Assembly (NCBI RefSeq): GCF_000004195.4
Contig: NC_030680.2
Span: forward strand, 153,071,597 to 153,135,596
DNA from: Xenopus tropicalis
Lineage: Eukaryota; Chordata; Amphibia; Anura; Pipidae
Length of the DNA: 64,000 bases
Direction of reading: 5' to 3'
Shown here: piece by piece, positions 26,928 to 38,800 of the stretch
Layout: each line of letters starts with the position of its first letter
Numbering within the stretch: the stretch's first letter is position 1
Position numbers and translations under genes: made by a program
The notes under the pieces: model-generated
Seen by the model: the letters and a program-made list of their open reading frames with translations, nothing else
Databases searched by the model: none
Told to the model about the DNA's origin: nothing

Positions 26928-27149
26928 TGACGTAGCACAAGAAAGGGGTTTTTATTTTGGCCAATCAGAAGCAGAGAGTTTATTTTATTTGTTCACACTT
27001 TAAATACCAGACATTTGTAATCAAATGAAGAGGGAGTTGGACCTGAGGTCGTTACTGTAACACCCCGAGCAACAGGCAAATCAGAGCCAGAAAGGAATGC
27101 GCCTATGGGCTCCCTCAACCCAATGCTTTGCCTAGGAACCCTCAGCGAG

Positions 27150-29465
27150 GCAGCCTGGCTGGGGGGCACAGATACAAGTTGCACATACTATGAGCTTGTC
27201 TGGGGGGGCACAGATACAAGTTGCACATACTATGCCCCTGGCTGGGGGGGCACAGATACAAGTTGCACATACTATGAGCCTGGCTGGGGGGCACAGATAC
27301 AAGTTGCACATACTATGAGCCCGGCTGGGGGGGGCCACAGATACAAGTTGCACATACTATGAGCCCGGCTGGGGAGCACAGATACAAGTTGCCCGGCCGG
27401 GGGGCACAGATACAAGTTGCACATACTATGAGCCTGGCTGGGGAGCACAGATACAAGTTGCCCGGCCGGGGGGCACAGATACAAGTTGCACATACTATGA
27501 GCCCGGCTGGGGAGCACAGATACAAGTTGCACATACTATGAGCCCGGCTGGGGAGCACAGATACAAGTTGCCCGGCCGGGGGGCACAGATACAAGTTGCA
27601 CATACTATGAGCCTGGCTGGGGGGCACAGATACATGTTGCACATACTATGAGCCCGGCTGGGGAGCACAGATACAAGTTGCCCGGCCGGGGGGCACAGAT
27701 ACAAGTTGCACATACTATGAGCCCAGCTGGGGAGCACAGATACAAGTTGCCCGGCCGGGGGGCACAGATACAAGTTGCACATACTATGAGCCTGGCTGGG
27801 GGGCACAGATACATGTTGCACATACTATGAGCCTGGCTGGGGGGCACAGATACATGTTGCACATACTATGAGCCTGGCTGGGGGGCACAGATACAAGTTG
27901 CACATACTATGAGCCTGGCTGGGGGGCACAGATACATGTTGCACATACTATGAGCCTGGCTGGGGGGCACAGATACATGTTGCACATACTATGAGCCTGG
28001 CTGGGGGGCACAGATACAAGTTGCACATACTATGAGCCCGGCTGGGGAGCACAGATACAAGTTGCCCGGCCGGGGGGCACAGATACAAGTTGCACATACT
28101 ATGAGCCTGGCTGGGGAGCACAGATACAAGTTGCCCGGCCGGGGGGCACAGATACAAGTTGCACATACTATGAGCCTGGCTGGGGGGCACAGATACATGT
28201 TGCACATACTATGAGCCCGGCTGGGGAGCACAGATACAAGTTGCACATACTATGAGCCTGGCTGGGGAGCACAGATACAAGTTGCACATACTATGAGCCC
28301 AGCTGGGGAGCACAGATACAAGTTGCCCGGCCGGGGGGCACAGATACAAGTTGCACATACTATGAGCCTGGCTGGGGGGCACAGATACAAGTTGCCCGGC
28401 CGGGGGGCACAGATACAAGTTGCACATACTATGAGCCCGGCTGGGGAGCACAGATACAAGTTGCCCGGCCGGGGGGCACAGATACAAGTTGCACATACTA
28501 TGAGCCTGGCTGGGGGGCACAGATACAAGTTGCCCGGCCGGGGGGCACAGATACAAGTTGCCCGGCCGGGGGGCACAGATACAAGTTGCACATACTATGA
28601 GCCCGGCTGGGGAGCACAGATACAAGTTGCACATACTATGAGCCCGGCTGGGGAGCACAGATACAAGTTGCCCGGCCGGGGGGCACAGATACAAGTTGCA
28701 CATACTATGAGCCCGGCTGGGGAGCACAGATACAAGTTGCACATACTATGAGCCCGGCTGGGGAGCACAGATACAAGTTGCCCGGCCGGGGGGCACAGAT
28801 ACAAGTTGCACATACTATGAGCCTGGCTGGGGGGCACAGATACATGTTGCACATACTATGAGCCCGGCTGGGGAGCACAGATACAAGTTGCCCGGCCGGG
28901 GGGCACAGATACAAGTTGCACATACTATGAGCCCGGCTGGGGAGCACAGATACAAGTTGCCCGGCCGGGGGGCACAGATACAAGTTGCACATACTATGAG
29001 CCTGGCTGGGGGGCACAGATACATGTTGCACATACTATGAGCCTGGCTGGGGGGCACAGATACATGTTGCACATACTATGAGCCTGGCTGGGGGGCACAG
29101 ATACAAGTTGCACATACTATGAGCCTGGCTGGGGGGCACAGATACATGTTGCACATACTATGAGCCTGGCTGGGGGGCACAGATACATGTTGCACATACT
29201 ATGAGCCTGGCTGGGGGGCACAGATACAAGTTGCACATACTATGAGCCCGGCTGGGGAGCACAGATACAAGTTGCACATACTATGAGCCCGGCTGGGGAG
29301 CACAGATACAAGTTGCCCGGCCGGGGGGCACAGATACAAGTTGCCCGGCCGGGGGGCACAGATACAAGTTGCACATACTATGAGCCCGGCCGGGGGGCAC
29401 AGATACAAGTTGCCCGGCCGGGGGGCACAGATACAAGTTGCCCGGCCGGGGGGCACAGATACACA
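27150..29465. repeat. 41/28-bp mosaic minisatellite, about 2.3 kb
   Basis: A 41-bp unit (ggctggggagcacagataca, agttgcacatactatgagccc) alternates with a 28-bp form (ggccggggggcacagataca, agttgccc) that lacks 13 bp. A block near 27495-27980 recurs almost unchanged 1,210 bp downstream. Confidence 0.96.
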
Positions 29466-29543
29466 CAGAAGCCTAAGGAAAAGGCACACAATGGGGGCAG
29501 TAGTAAGACAATGACACCGTAGGGAAGAGGCGGGCACAGTTAC

Positions 29544-29637
29544 CTTGGCTGCAGCTAATAGGCCGAGAGAGAGAGGAAGAGGAAGCACGGGCAGGGGAGG
29601 AAGAGCCAGCAGCAGAGGGTCGCAATTCCTCATTGAT
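29544..29637 (-). CDS. nisch: nisch exon 13
   Basis: After TTCTTAG the exon reads INEELRPSAAGSSSPARASS and SSLSRPISCSQ plus one base before GTAACT; 94 nt, phase 0 in and phase 1 out, fitting exons 12 and 14. It is Ser-rich like human EDSRLSAAPCIRPSSSPPTV...PILSNQ. Confidence 0.82.
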
Positions 29638-30008
29638 CTAAGAAATAAAGGGAGAGATGAGAGCGTGAGAAATGGAAGGAAGAGACAGGCACAAACACCC
29701 CATAGAGAGACCCCCAGTCACACACACAGCCAAGGCAGTCACTTCCAGCAATGTGGCTTTAATTCTGTACATTATAATACTGACTGCGAGGGGCCCGAGG
29801 GCCTATAAATTAACTAAAACACAGAAAGTAACAAATGTCCGTCAGTGGGAGCGACGCTCGGGCCCTCAGCCTGGGCCTTGTCTCATATGCCCATATTAGC
29901 TGCCCGCTGTCCTGCCCACTCCGCAGGAATGAGAAGCCTTCAGGGATTGGTCATTGCTGTGGACAAAACACAGACCAACATGTGACATTTCTGTACTCCG
30001 TGTAGCTA
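29638..30008. other. intron between exons 13 and 12, no recognised feature
   Basis: Nothing recognisable was seen apart from a purine-rich start. Confidence 0.4.
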
Positions 30009-30185
30009 CATACATACAGAGCACATACATGTAACAAACATACAGAGCACATACATGTAACAAACATACAGAGCACATACATGTAACAAACATACAGAGC
30101 ACATACATGTAACAAACATACAGAGCACATACATGTAACAACAACCATACAGAGCACATACATGTAACAACAACCATACAGAGCA
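30009..30185. repeat. 26-bp minisatellite, about 7 copies
   Basis: The unit is catacagagcacatacatgt plus aacaaa. The last two units have an extra aac. Confidence 0.95.
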
Positions 30186-30302
30186 TTCCTCAGATTCAGT
30201 GACTGCACTGTTCTATAGTGTGAGGTTCTACCCAACGGAACATTTCTCAGAACCTCATTCTGTGCTGTTCTACAAAGCTGAACTCTCTTATGTAGGATAT
30301 AA

Positions 30303-31394
30303 TCCTTGCGGGGTACACTCCTACCCAATCCCCCCCTTCCTTGCGGGGTACACCCCTACCCAATCCCCCCCTTCCTTGCGGGGTACACTCCTACCCAATC
30401 CCCCCCCTTCCTTGCGGGGTACACTCCTACCCAATCCCCCTCTTCCTTGCGGGGTACACTTCTACCCAATCCCCCCCTCTTCCTTGCGGGGTACACTCCT
30501 ACCCAATCCCCCCTCTTCCTTGCGGGGTACACTCCTACCCAATCCCCCTCTTCCTTGCGGGGTACACTCCTACCTAATCCCCCCCTCTTCCTTGCGGGGT
30601 ACACTCCTACCCAATCCCCCCCCTCTTCCTTGCGGGGTACACTCCTACCCAATCCCCCCCCTCTTCCTTGCGGGGGTACACTCCTAACCCAATCCCCCCC
30701 TCTTCCTTGCGGGGTACACTCCTACCCAATCCTCCCCCTCTTCCTTGCGGGGTACACTCCTACCCAATCCCCCCCCCTCTTCCTTGCGGGGTACACTCCT
30801 ACCCAATCCTCCCCTCTTCCTTGCGGGGTACACTCCTACCCAATCCTCCCCTCTTCCTTGCGGGGTACACTCCTACCCAATCCCCCCCCTCTTCCTTGCG
30901 GGGTACACTCCTACCCAATCCCCCCCCTCTTCCTTGCGGGGTACACTCCTACCCAATCCCCCCCCTCTTCCTTGCGGGTACACTCCTACCCAATCCCCCC
31001 CTCTTCCTTGCGGGGTACACTCCTACCCAATCCTCCCCCTCTTCCTTGCGGGGTACACTCCTACCCAATCCCCCCCCTCTTCCTTGCGGGGTACACTCCT
31101 ACCCAATCCTCCCCTCTTCCTTGCGGGGTACACTCCTACCCAATACCCCCTCTTCCTTGCGGGGTACACTCCTACCCAATCCCCCCCTCTTCCTTGCGGG
31201 GTACACTCCTACCCAATCCCCCCCTCTTCCTTGCGGGGTACACTCCTACCCAATCCCCCCTCTTCCTTGCGGGGTACACTCCTACCCAATCCCCCCCTCT
31301 TCCTTGCGGGGTACACTCCTACCCAATCCCCCCCCCTCTTCCTTGCGGGGTACACTCCTACCCAATCCCCCCTCTTCCTTGCGGGGTACACTCC
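30303..31394. repeat. C-rich minisatellite (34-37 bp), first array
   Basis: The unit is ttccttgcggggtacactcc plus tacccaat and a C run of variable length. Unit length varies through the C run, so open frames shift repeatedly. Confidence 0.97.
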
Positions 31395-31623
31395 TTGGGA
31401 GGGAGGAGTGGCTGTGGGAGGGGAGGAGGAGAGGTAGGAAGATAATATGGAAAGGGGCGGGAGTTAATCATATAAGGGACAGATTGCCACGCCCGCTGCT
31501 AAATGGAGGCGGAGATGATGAAACACAATAGATAATGTCACTGTATAAGGAACCTGGGATTATTGTTCCATTAAAGGGGAACTATACCCCCAAACAATGT
31601 AGGTCTGTATAGAAATATATTGT
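31395..31623. repeat. flank of C-rich array, copy 1 of a 986-bp tandem duplication
   Basis: Almost identical to 32381-32609, including ttgggagggaggagtggctg and gcggagatgatgaaacacaa. It ends inside the left part of a T2-type MITE (ttaaaggggaactatacccc), where the second array begins abruptly at tgtacactcc. Confidence 0.93.
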
Positions 31624-32380
31624 ACACTCCTACCCAATCCCCCCCTCTTCCTTGCGGGGTACACTCCTACCCAATCCCCCCCCCTCTTCCTTGCGGGGTA
31701 CACTCCTACCCAATCCCCCCCCCTCTTCCTTGCGGGGTACACTCCTACCCAATCCCCCCCTCTTCCTTGCGGGGTACACTCCTACCCAATCCCCCCCTCT
31801 TCCTTGCGGGGTACACTCCTACCCAATCCCCCCCCTCTTCCTTGCGGGGTACACTCCTACCCAATCCCCCCTCTTCCTTGCGGGGTACACTCCTACCCAA
31901 TCCCCCTCTTCCTTGCGGGGTACACTCCTACCCAATCCCCCCTCTTCCTTGCGGGGTACACTCCTACCCAATCCCCCCCCCTCTTCCTTGCGGGGTACAC
32001 TCCTACCCAATCCCCCCCCCTCTTCCTTGCGGGGTACACTCCTACCCAATCCCCCCCTCTCTTCCTTGCGGGGTACACTCCTACCCAATCCCCCCCTCTT
32101 CCTTGCGGGGTACACTCCTACCCAATCCCCCCCCCTCTTCCTTGCGGGGTACACTCCTACCCAATCCCCCCCCCTCTTCCTTGCGGGGTACACTCCTACC
32201 CAATCCCCCCCCTCTTCCTTGCGGGGTACACTCCTACCCAATCCCCCCCTCTTCCTTGCGGGGTACACTCCTACCCAATCCCCCCCTCTTCCTTGCGGGG
32301 TACACTCCTACCCAATCCCCCCCTCTTCCTTGCGGGGTACACTCCTACTCAATCCCCCTCTTCCTTGCGGGGTACACTCC
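31624..32380. repeat. C-rich minisatellite (34-37 bp), second array
   Basis: Same unit as 30303-31394; together with its right flank it forms copy 2 of the tandem duplication. Confidence 0.97.
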
Positions 32381-33246
32381 TTGGGAGGGAGGAGTGGCTG
32401 TGGGAGGGGAGGAGGAGAGGTAGGAAGACAATATGGAAAGGGGCGGGAGTTAATCATATAAGGGACAGATTGCCACGCCCGCTGCTAAATGGAGGCGGAG
32501 ATGATGAAACACAATAGATAATGTCACTGTATAAGGAACCTGGGATTATTGTTCCATTAAAGGGAAACTATACCCCCAAACAATGTAGGTCTGTATAGAA
32601 ATATATTGTATAAACAGCTCATATGTAAAATCCTGCTTCATCTAAATAAACGATTTCCATACAAATATATTTTTAGCAGTATGTGCCATTGGCTAATCCT
32701 AAATAGGAAACTGCCATTTTAAGTACTAAGGGCCCTAAAGGGATTACTTAAAGGCAGAGCCTGTGAGAGAGTTTGGGGGCTGCTGACTTGCTCTAGCGGT
32801 GCTCGCAGGAACCAGGAAGTAGAATGTGACTTTCAGTTTCCCTGACATTGGGCAGATATCAGTGGGGCCCTTATTGGCGCGTCGGCACCGTATCTGTATG
32901 AGACAATTGTTGGGCTGCACAACCCCCGGCCAAGCTGGGTCTCTTCATGCTGCGCTTAAAGGGAAACTACACCCCAAACACTGTAGGTCTCTATAAAAAT
33001 ATATTCTATAAACAGCTCATATGTAAAACCCGGCTCCATCTAAATAATCCATTTCCATATAAATATACTTATTTAGCAGTAGGTGCCATTGGCTAATCCT
33101 AAATAGGAAACTGCCATTTTATGTACTAAGGGCCGCCCCCTGGGATCATAGGAGTCACAGTGCACACAAACAAGCCAAGGCACACATACATGCTAGGCCC
33201 CATCAGCCAATGAATGGGCAGAGTTCTGCCTTTTTCTCCCACACTA

Positions 33247-34361
33247 TGAGGTGAGACTGTCGAGGTTGGGGTTGTTTTCTCTGGAAAAGAGGCGCTTGCG
33301 AGGGGACATGATTACTCTGTACAAGTACATTAGAGGGGATTATAGGCAGTTGGGGGATGTTCTTTTTTCCCAGCGCACCAGAGGCCCCCCCTTTAGATTA
33401 GAGGAAAGGAGTTTCCATTTGAAGCAGCGTAGGTGGTTCCTCACGGTGAGGGCAGTGAGGGGGTTGGGGAATGCCCTGCCGGGGGATGTTGGGTAGGTGG
33501 TTCCTCACGGTGAGGGCAGTGAGGGGGTTGGGGAATGCCCTGCCGGGGGATGTTGGGTAGGGGGTTCCTCACGGTGAGGGCAGTGAGGGGGTTGGGGAAT
33601 GCCCTGCCGGGGGATGTTGGGTAGGGGGTTCCTCACGGTGAGGGCAGTGAGGGGGTTGGGGAATGCCCTGCCGGGGGATGTTGGGTAGGGGGTTCCTCAC
33701 GGTGAGGGCAGTGAGGGGGGTTGGGGAATGCCCTGCCGGGGGATGTTGGGTAGGGGGTTCCTCACGGTGAGGGCAGTGAGGGGGTTGGGGAATGCCCTGC
33801 CGGGGGGTGTTGGGTAGGGGGTTCCTCACGGTGAGGGCAGTGAGGGGGTTGGGGAATGCCCTGCCGGGGGATGTTGGGTAGGGGGTTCCTCACGGTGAGG
33901 GCAGTGAGGGGGTTGGGGAATGCCCTGCCGGGGGATGTTGGGTAGGGGGTTCCTCACGGTGAGGGCAGTGAAGGGGTTGGGGAATGCCCTGCCGGGGGAT
34001 GTTGGGTAGGGGGTTCCTCACGGTGAGGGCAGTGAGGGGGTTGGGGAATGCCCTGCCGGGGGATGTTGGGTAGGGGGTTCCTCACGGTGAGGGCAGTGAG
34101 GAGGTTGGGGAATGCCCTTCCTAGTGATGGGGTAATGGCAGATTCTGTTAATGCCTATAAGAGGGGCCTGGATGAGTTTTTGAACAAGCAGAATACCCAA
34201 GGCTATTGTGATACTAATACCTACAGTTAGTACTAGTGGGTGTATATATAGTTTATGTATGTGAGTGTATAGATTGGTTAGTATAGGTTGTGTGCTCGGT
34301 TTACTCGGATGGGTTGAACTTGATGGACAATGGTCTTTTTTCAACCCTATGTAACTATGTA
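33247..34361 (+). mobile_element. LINE 3' end (reverse transcriptase C-terminus plus tail)
   Basis: The plus strand encodes RLGLFSLEKRRLRGDMITLY and RQLGDVLFSQRT, typical of the C-terminal end of CR1/L2-like LINE reverse transcriptases. The element ends in a tatgtaactatgtaac tail. It is flanked by ACTA on both sides (33243-33246, 34362-34365). The related copy at 21187-22127 has the uninterrupted site cacactacttcctg, which defines the insertion. It is 5'-truncated and cannot be active. Confidence 0.8.
33430..34131 (+). repeat. 64-bp minisatellite from LINE coding sequence, about 11 copies
   Basis: The unit (gtaggtggttcctcacggtg, agggcagtgagggggttggg, gaatgccctgccgggggatg, ttgg) is the part of the LINE that encodes WFLTVRAVRGLGNALP, amplified in place. 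The reverse complement of this unit makes up the array at 39317-40458. Confidence 0.95.
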
Positions 34362-34583
34362 ACTACTTCCTGTTACAGTTAGAGCTGCATCACTTCCCGT
34401 CAGTTGATCTCTGAGGGAGCACACAGCCCATCACTAAATGGCGGCTCAAGGGAAAGGATGTAATATTTACTGATATATATTCCAGTTTGTCACTAAACAT
34501 GATACAAAATGTGTGTTGGTTACATATTCATTCTGGGGGTTTAGTTTCCCTTTAAGAGACATTTCAGAGCTGGAAGTTCCAAC

Positions 34584-34697
34584 CTTTTTCTCAGAAGAAG
34601 CCAATTTATTCCGTGCGTCCCTTGATTTCTGTATGGCCTTCAGCACTTCCACCGTGTCCAGCTCTTTCTCTGTGGTTCTGGTACTGTCCAAACAGAC
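34584..34697 (-). CDS. nisch: nisch exon 12
   Basis: It reads [20 protein letters not shown] then [18 protein letters not shown] before GTTGGA; 114 nt, phase 0 on both sides. It is nearly identical to human [20 protein letters not shown]. The donor GTTGGA is weak but keeps phase with exon 13. Confidence 0.93.
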
Positions 34698-34770
34698 CTA
34701 GTGGAACAACACAGAATCTCAGGATCCTATTGGCCAAAGCTCAGTTTAACACTCGAGTGACCGGCCTCAC

Positions 34771-34899
34771 CTCAGACGCTCTGTCCCCAAACAGCGCCAG
34801 AACTTTGGTCCTGTAATCCGGAATGACAGTGAGAGGGTTCCCAGCGAGGAGCACCCCCTCCAGGCACGGCAGCCCCCCGATGTTCCTTACTTCTTCCAA
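34771..34899 (-). CDS. nisch: nisch exon 11 (end of LRR block)
   Basis: Reads [43 protein letters not shown] before GTGAGG; 129 nt. It carries the last LRR and the cap, matching human [32 protein letters not shown]. Confidence 0.96.
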
Positions 34900-35045
34900 C
34901 TGGGAAACAAACCAATCATATGAAGGCATCGTACATCTACATACAAGGGATAGTCACCAACCTGCACCTTCTCTATGGGGAGCAACATAAACACGATATG
35001 GGGCGGTAAGGCTGGGGGGCAAACCCTAATGGGGTAAGGGTTATA

Positions 35046-35395
35046 TTCTTACCCCCCATAGGTTATACACTAACCCCCCTGTAGGTTATACACTCACCCC
35101 TCCGTAGGTTATACACTGACCCCCCCGTAGGTTATACACTCACCCCCCCCCCCCGCAGGTTATACTCTTACCCCCTGTAGGTTATACACTGACCCCCCGT
35201 TGGTTATACACTGACCCCCCCCTCGTAGGTTATACACTGACCCCCCCTCGTAGGTTATACACTGACCCCCCCTCGTAGGTTATACACTCACCTCCCCCCC
35301 CGTAGGTTATACACTCACCTCCCCCCCCCGTAGGTTATACACTCACCTCCCCCCCCAACCCCCGTAGGTTATACACTGTTCTGCCTCAGTCCCAG
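35046..35395. repeat. taggttatacactgacccccc repeat, about 13 copies
   Basis: The unit is 21-30 bp and varies through its C run. It lies in the intron between exons 11 and 10. Confidence 0.93.
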
Positions 35396-35426
35396 GGTAA
35401 CAAGAGAAATATATATATATATATAT

Positions 35427-35588
35427 GGGACTTAGTTAGAAAACAAAAATTTTTTTAATGAAAACGATCCAACGTTTCGAGCACCAACTGTGCTCTTCCT
35501 CAGGGACAAACCCTGAGGAAGAGCACAGTTGGTGCTCGAAACGTTGGATCGTTTTCATTAAAAAATTTTTGTTTTCTAACTAAGTCCC
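35427..35588. mobile_element. near-perfect 162-bp hairpin (palindromic MITE)
   Basis: The left arm 35427-35505 (gggacttagttagaaaacaa...) and right arm 35511-35588 (...ttgttttctaactaagtccc) are reverse complements with only a one-T length difference, around a 5-base loop acaaa. An (at)n run lies directly to the left. Confidence 0.93.
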
Positions 35589-35659
35589 TGTGTGTGCGGC
35601 TCATTGTCTTGCTATATACATGGTTTTTGCAAGCACCCGGGGCATTTGATTACTATTAC

Positions 35660-35691
35660 ACAAAATATCATCAATATTGATGATATTTTGT
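35660..35691. repeat. 32-bp perfect palindrome
   Basis: acaaaatatcatcaat is followed directly by its reverse complement attgatgatattttgt, with no loop, 70 bp from the larger hairpin. Confidence 0.95.
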
Positions 35692-35766
35692 TTGCCGTGA
35701 GTGCTTTTCAAATATTGGATGTGTTCTGTGGATCAGCACCCGGCCAATGCTGTATATAGCACTAAC

Positions 35767-35952
35767 CTGCTCAATTCTGTTCTGGCTCAGATCCAGGTTA
35801 ACAAGTGAATACAATTTATTGAGGCCGCGGAGACTTTCCAGTACGTTCCCGGCCAGACTGAGAGTCTTGATATTCCCAACCTTAGTGTAGATGCCAGTCA
35901 GGTCTGCCAGTTTGTTGTAGGACAGGTCCAAGTGAATGAGGTTGTACAGGTG
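35767..35952 (-). CDS. nisch: nisch exon 10 (LRRs)
   Basis: Reads [54 protein letters not shown] before GTTAGT; 186 nt. It holds three leucine-rich repeats matching human [15 protein letters not shown] and LGNIKTLNLAGNLLESL. Confidence 0.97.
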
Positions 35953-36009
35953 CTGTGAGAAAAGCCAAGACGGGGGGTTATTGTTCTATAGAGAGAAATT
36001 CCCCGGTCC

Positions 36010-36495
36010 AGGCCAGGGGGCAGTACCCGGGGCACTTATGGTACATTAGACTGATAGCAATGGGCTGGCACAGGCCAGGGGGCAGTACCCGGGGCACTTA
36101 TGGTACATTAGACTGATAGCAATGGGCTGGCACAGGCCAGGGGGCAGTACCCGGGGCACTTATGGTACATTAGACTGATAGCAATGGGCTGGCACAGGCC
36201 AGGGGGCAGTACCCGAGGCACTTATGGTACATTAGACTGATAGCAATGGGCTGGCACAGGCCAGGTGGCAGTACCCGGGGCACTTATGGTACATTAGACT
36301 GATAGCAATGGGCTGGCACAGGCCAGGGGGCAGTACCCGAGGCACTTATGGTACATTAGACTGATAGCAATGGGCTGGCACAGGCCAGGGGGCAGTATCC
36401 GGGGCACTTATGATACATTAGACTGATAGCAATGGGCTGGCACAGGCCAGGGGGCAGTACCCGGGGCACTTATGATACATTAGACTGACAGCAAT
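36010..36495. repeat. 62-bp minisatellite, about 8 copies
   Basis: The unit contains ggccagggggcagtacccgg, ggcacttatggtacattaga and ctgatagcaatgggctggca. The array stops about 10 bp from the donor of exon 9. Confidence 0.97.
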
Positions 36496-36507
36496 GGGTT
36501 CGGTTAC

Positions 36508-36576
36508 CTGCAGATTTTCTATTGTAGAGATGTCGTTGTGACTGAAATCCAAGAATTCAATCTCAGGAATCAGTTT
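36508..36576 (-). CDS. nisch: nisch exon 9 (LRR)
   Basis: Reads KLIPEIEFLDFSHNDISTIE NLQ before GTAACC; 69 nt, one leucine-rich repeat, as human [23 protein letters not shown]. Confidence 0.96.
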
Positions 36577-37200
36577 CTGCAAATAAAATAAATAAAGAGA
36601 CAACGGTTTCATTCCCAACTGGCGTGGCTGCCGCTCTGGGTATGGGGGTTCCATCAGCAGCAAAAAGGGGGCGCAGAGCAATGGCAGGCATTAATACAGA
36701 AAGGGGCAAAAACACAGAGAGAGGGAGAATACCCAGAGAACCCCAAGGAGGCTACTAAAGTGCTAGGGTATGGGATAGCTAAGAGGCTGGGAGGGTCAGT
36801 GACCCCCATTTGAAAGCTGTAAAGAGTTAGAAGAAGAAGGCAACTAATTCAAAAAACAATAAAAAATTAAATAATGAAGACCAACTGCAAAGTTGCTAGG
36901 GACAGGGCATAACATACTACAAAATGAATGTATAGGTGAACCGTCCCTTTAAATGTTACAATGTTTCAGGGACGTTTGAGTGTTGCAGCTCGCTAGTAAC
37001 CAACTCGTAAGAACCAGGAAGGTCTCTTACTTTTAATGTGACATTTTGCCCCGTTTAGTGGGAAAAGTAACTAAAAATCGATATTTCTTCATGAACCCTG
37101 TCAGTGTGTTCAGCCCGAGCCCTAGCCATAAAACTGCCAGTTTGTAACAGTCTGGCCCCTCCCACTGCAGGAGCCGACACAGAGGAGGAGATTCACTTAC
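36577..37200. other. intron between exons 9 and 8, no recognised feature
   Basis: Unique-looking sequence; no exon or repeat was recognised. Confidence 0.4.
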
Positions 37201-37353
37201 AACAGACTCATCGATACAGGAGATCCGATTGTGGCTCAGATCCAGAGTTGTGAGCACTTTCCACTTGGGCACAACTGCAGTAATGGGGCTCCCAGGGGCC
37301 ACTCCCTCCGGCTCCCACTGCTCAAAGTCATAGGCCTCCGGCACCAGAATGTC
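37201..37353 (-). CDS. nisch: nisch exon 8 (first LRR)
   Basis: Reads [51 protein letters not shown] before GTAAGT; 153 nt. It matches human LVPEASEFDEWEPEG...[18 protein letters not shown]. Confidence 0.97.
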
Positions 37354-37427
37354 CTGTAATGGGAAACAGAGCCAGAACCTGAGCCCATAGGAACCACTAT
37401 CCCTTTCCTCCTGTATACCTCTTACTG

Positions 37428-38728
37428 TTAGTGCCTTTATATGGTCCCAGAACCCCTCAGTGACTGCTAATATCCTTATCATTTACAGTAGGGGGTACAT
37501 TATCCCTTATAATACATGAGGGATACTCAGAGTTCCCTGTATAACTCAGCCTGCAGCCTTGTGCCTTTATATGGGGGGCACAGAACCCCTCAGTGACTGC
37601 TAATATCCTTATCATTTACAGTAGGGGGTACATTATCCCTTATAATACATGAGGGATACTCAGAGTTCCCTGTATAACTCAGCCTGCAGCCTTGTGCCTT
37701 TATATGGGGGGCACAGAACCCCTCAGTGACTGCTAATATCCTTATCATTTACAGTAGGGGGTACATTATCCCTTATAATACATGAGTGATACTCAGAGTT
37801 CCCTGTATAACTCAGCCTGCAGCCTTGTGCCTTTATATGGTCCCAGAACCCCTCAGTGACTGCTAATATCCTTATCATTTACAGTAGGGGGTACATTATC
37901 CCTTATAATACATGAGTGATACTCAGAGTTCCCTGTATAACTCAGCCTGCAGCCTTGTGCCTTTATATGGGGGGCACAGAACCCCTCAGTGACTGCTAAT
38001 ATCCTTATCATTTACAGTAGGGGGTACATTATCCCTTATAATACATGAGGGATACTCAGAGTTCCCTGTATAACTCAGCCTGCAGCCTTGTGCCTTTATA
38101 TGGGGGGCACAGAACCCCTCAGTGACTGCTAATATCCTTATCATTTACAGTAGGGGGTACATTATCCCTTATAATACATGAGTGATACTCAGAGTTCCCT
38201 GTATAACTCAGCCTGCAGCCTTGTGCCTTTATATGGGGGGCACAGAACCCCTCAGTGACTGCTAATATCCTTATCATTTACAGTAGGGGGTACATTATCC
38301 CTTATAATACATGAGTGATACTCAGAGTTCCCTGTATAACTCAGCCTGCAGCCTTGTGCCTTTATATGGGGGGCACAGAACCCCTCAGTGACTGCTAATA
38401 TCCTTATCATTTACAGTAGGGGGTACATTATCCCTTATAATACATGAGTGATACTCAGAGTTCCCTGTATAACTCAGCCTGCAGCCTTGTGCCTTTATAT
38501 GGGGGCACAGAGCCCCTCAGTGACTGCTAATATCCTTATCATTTACAGTAGGGGGTACATTATCCCTTATAATACATGAGTGATACTCAGAGTTCCCTGT
38601 ATAACTCAGCCTGCAGCCTTGTGCCTTTATATGGGGGGCACAGAACCCCTCAGTGACTGCTAATATCCTTATCATTTACAGTAGGGGGTACATTATCCCT
38701 TATAATACATGAGTGATACTCAGAGTGC
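37428..38728. repeat. 130-133-bp tandem repeat, about 10 copies
   Basis: The unit contains gtgcctttatatggggggca, cagtgactgctaatatcctt, acattatcccttataataca and cctgcagccttg. Copies differ by gggatac/gtgatac and by g-run length. It is intronic, between exons 8 and 7. Confidence 0.97.
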
Positions 38729-38800
38729 ATTTTTGGAGCAGGGCAAAAAGTACTGTAGGGGGCAGAGGGGGTGGGGTTACTGGCCCATAAGGAATTTCAC

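Larger units (their letters stand above)
32557..34553. mobile_element. composite T2-type MITE, copy 2, with nested insertions
   Basis: The left end ttaaagggaaactatacccc (32556 onward) and right end gggggtttagtttcccttta (to 34554) are inverted repeats with a shared TTAA. Inside are a second T2-like left half beginning near 32957 and a middle section (about 32738-32956) shared with copy 1 at 21187. A LINE fragment with its own array is inserted at 33247-34361. Confidence 0.75.

Noticed and set aside
26037..29465. CRISPR-like arrays (regular direct repeats)
   Set aside because: Repeats are contiguous without unique spacers, in a eukaryotic intron with no cas genes.
29544..29637. Suspected frameshift in nisch exon 13
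   Set aside because: A recount of the tctctctctc run showed the exon is open in the phase required by its neighbours.
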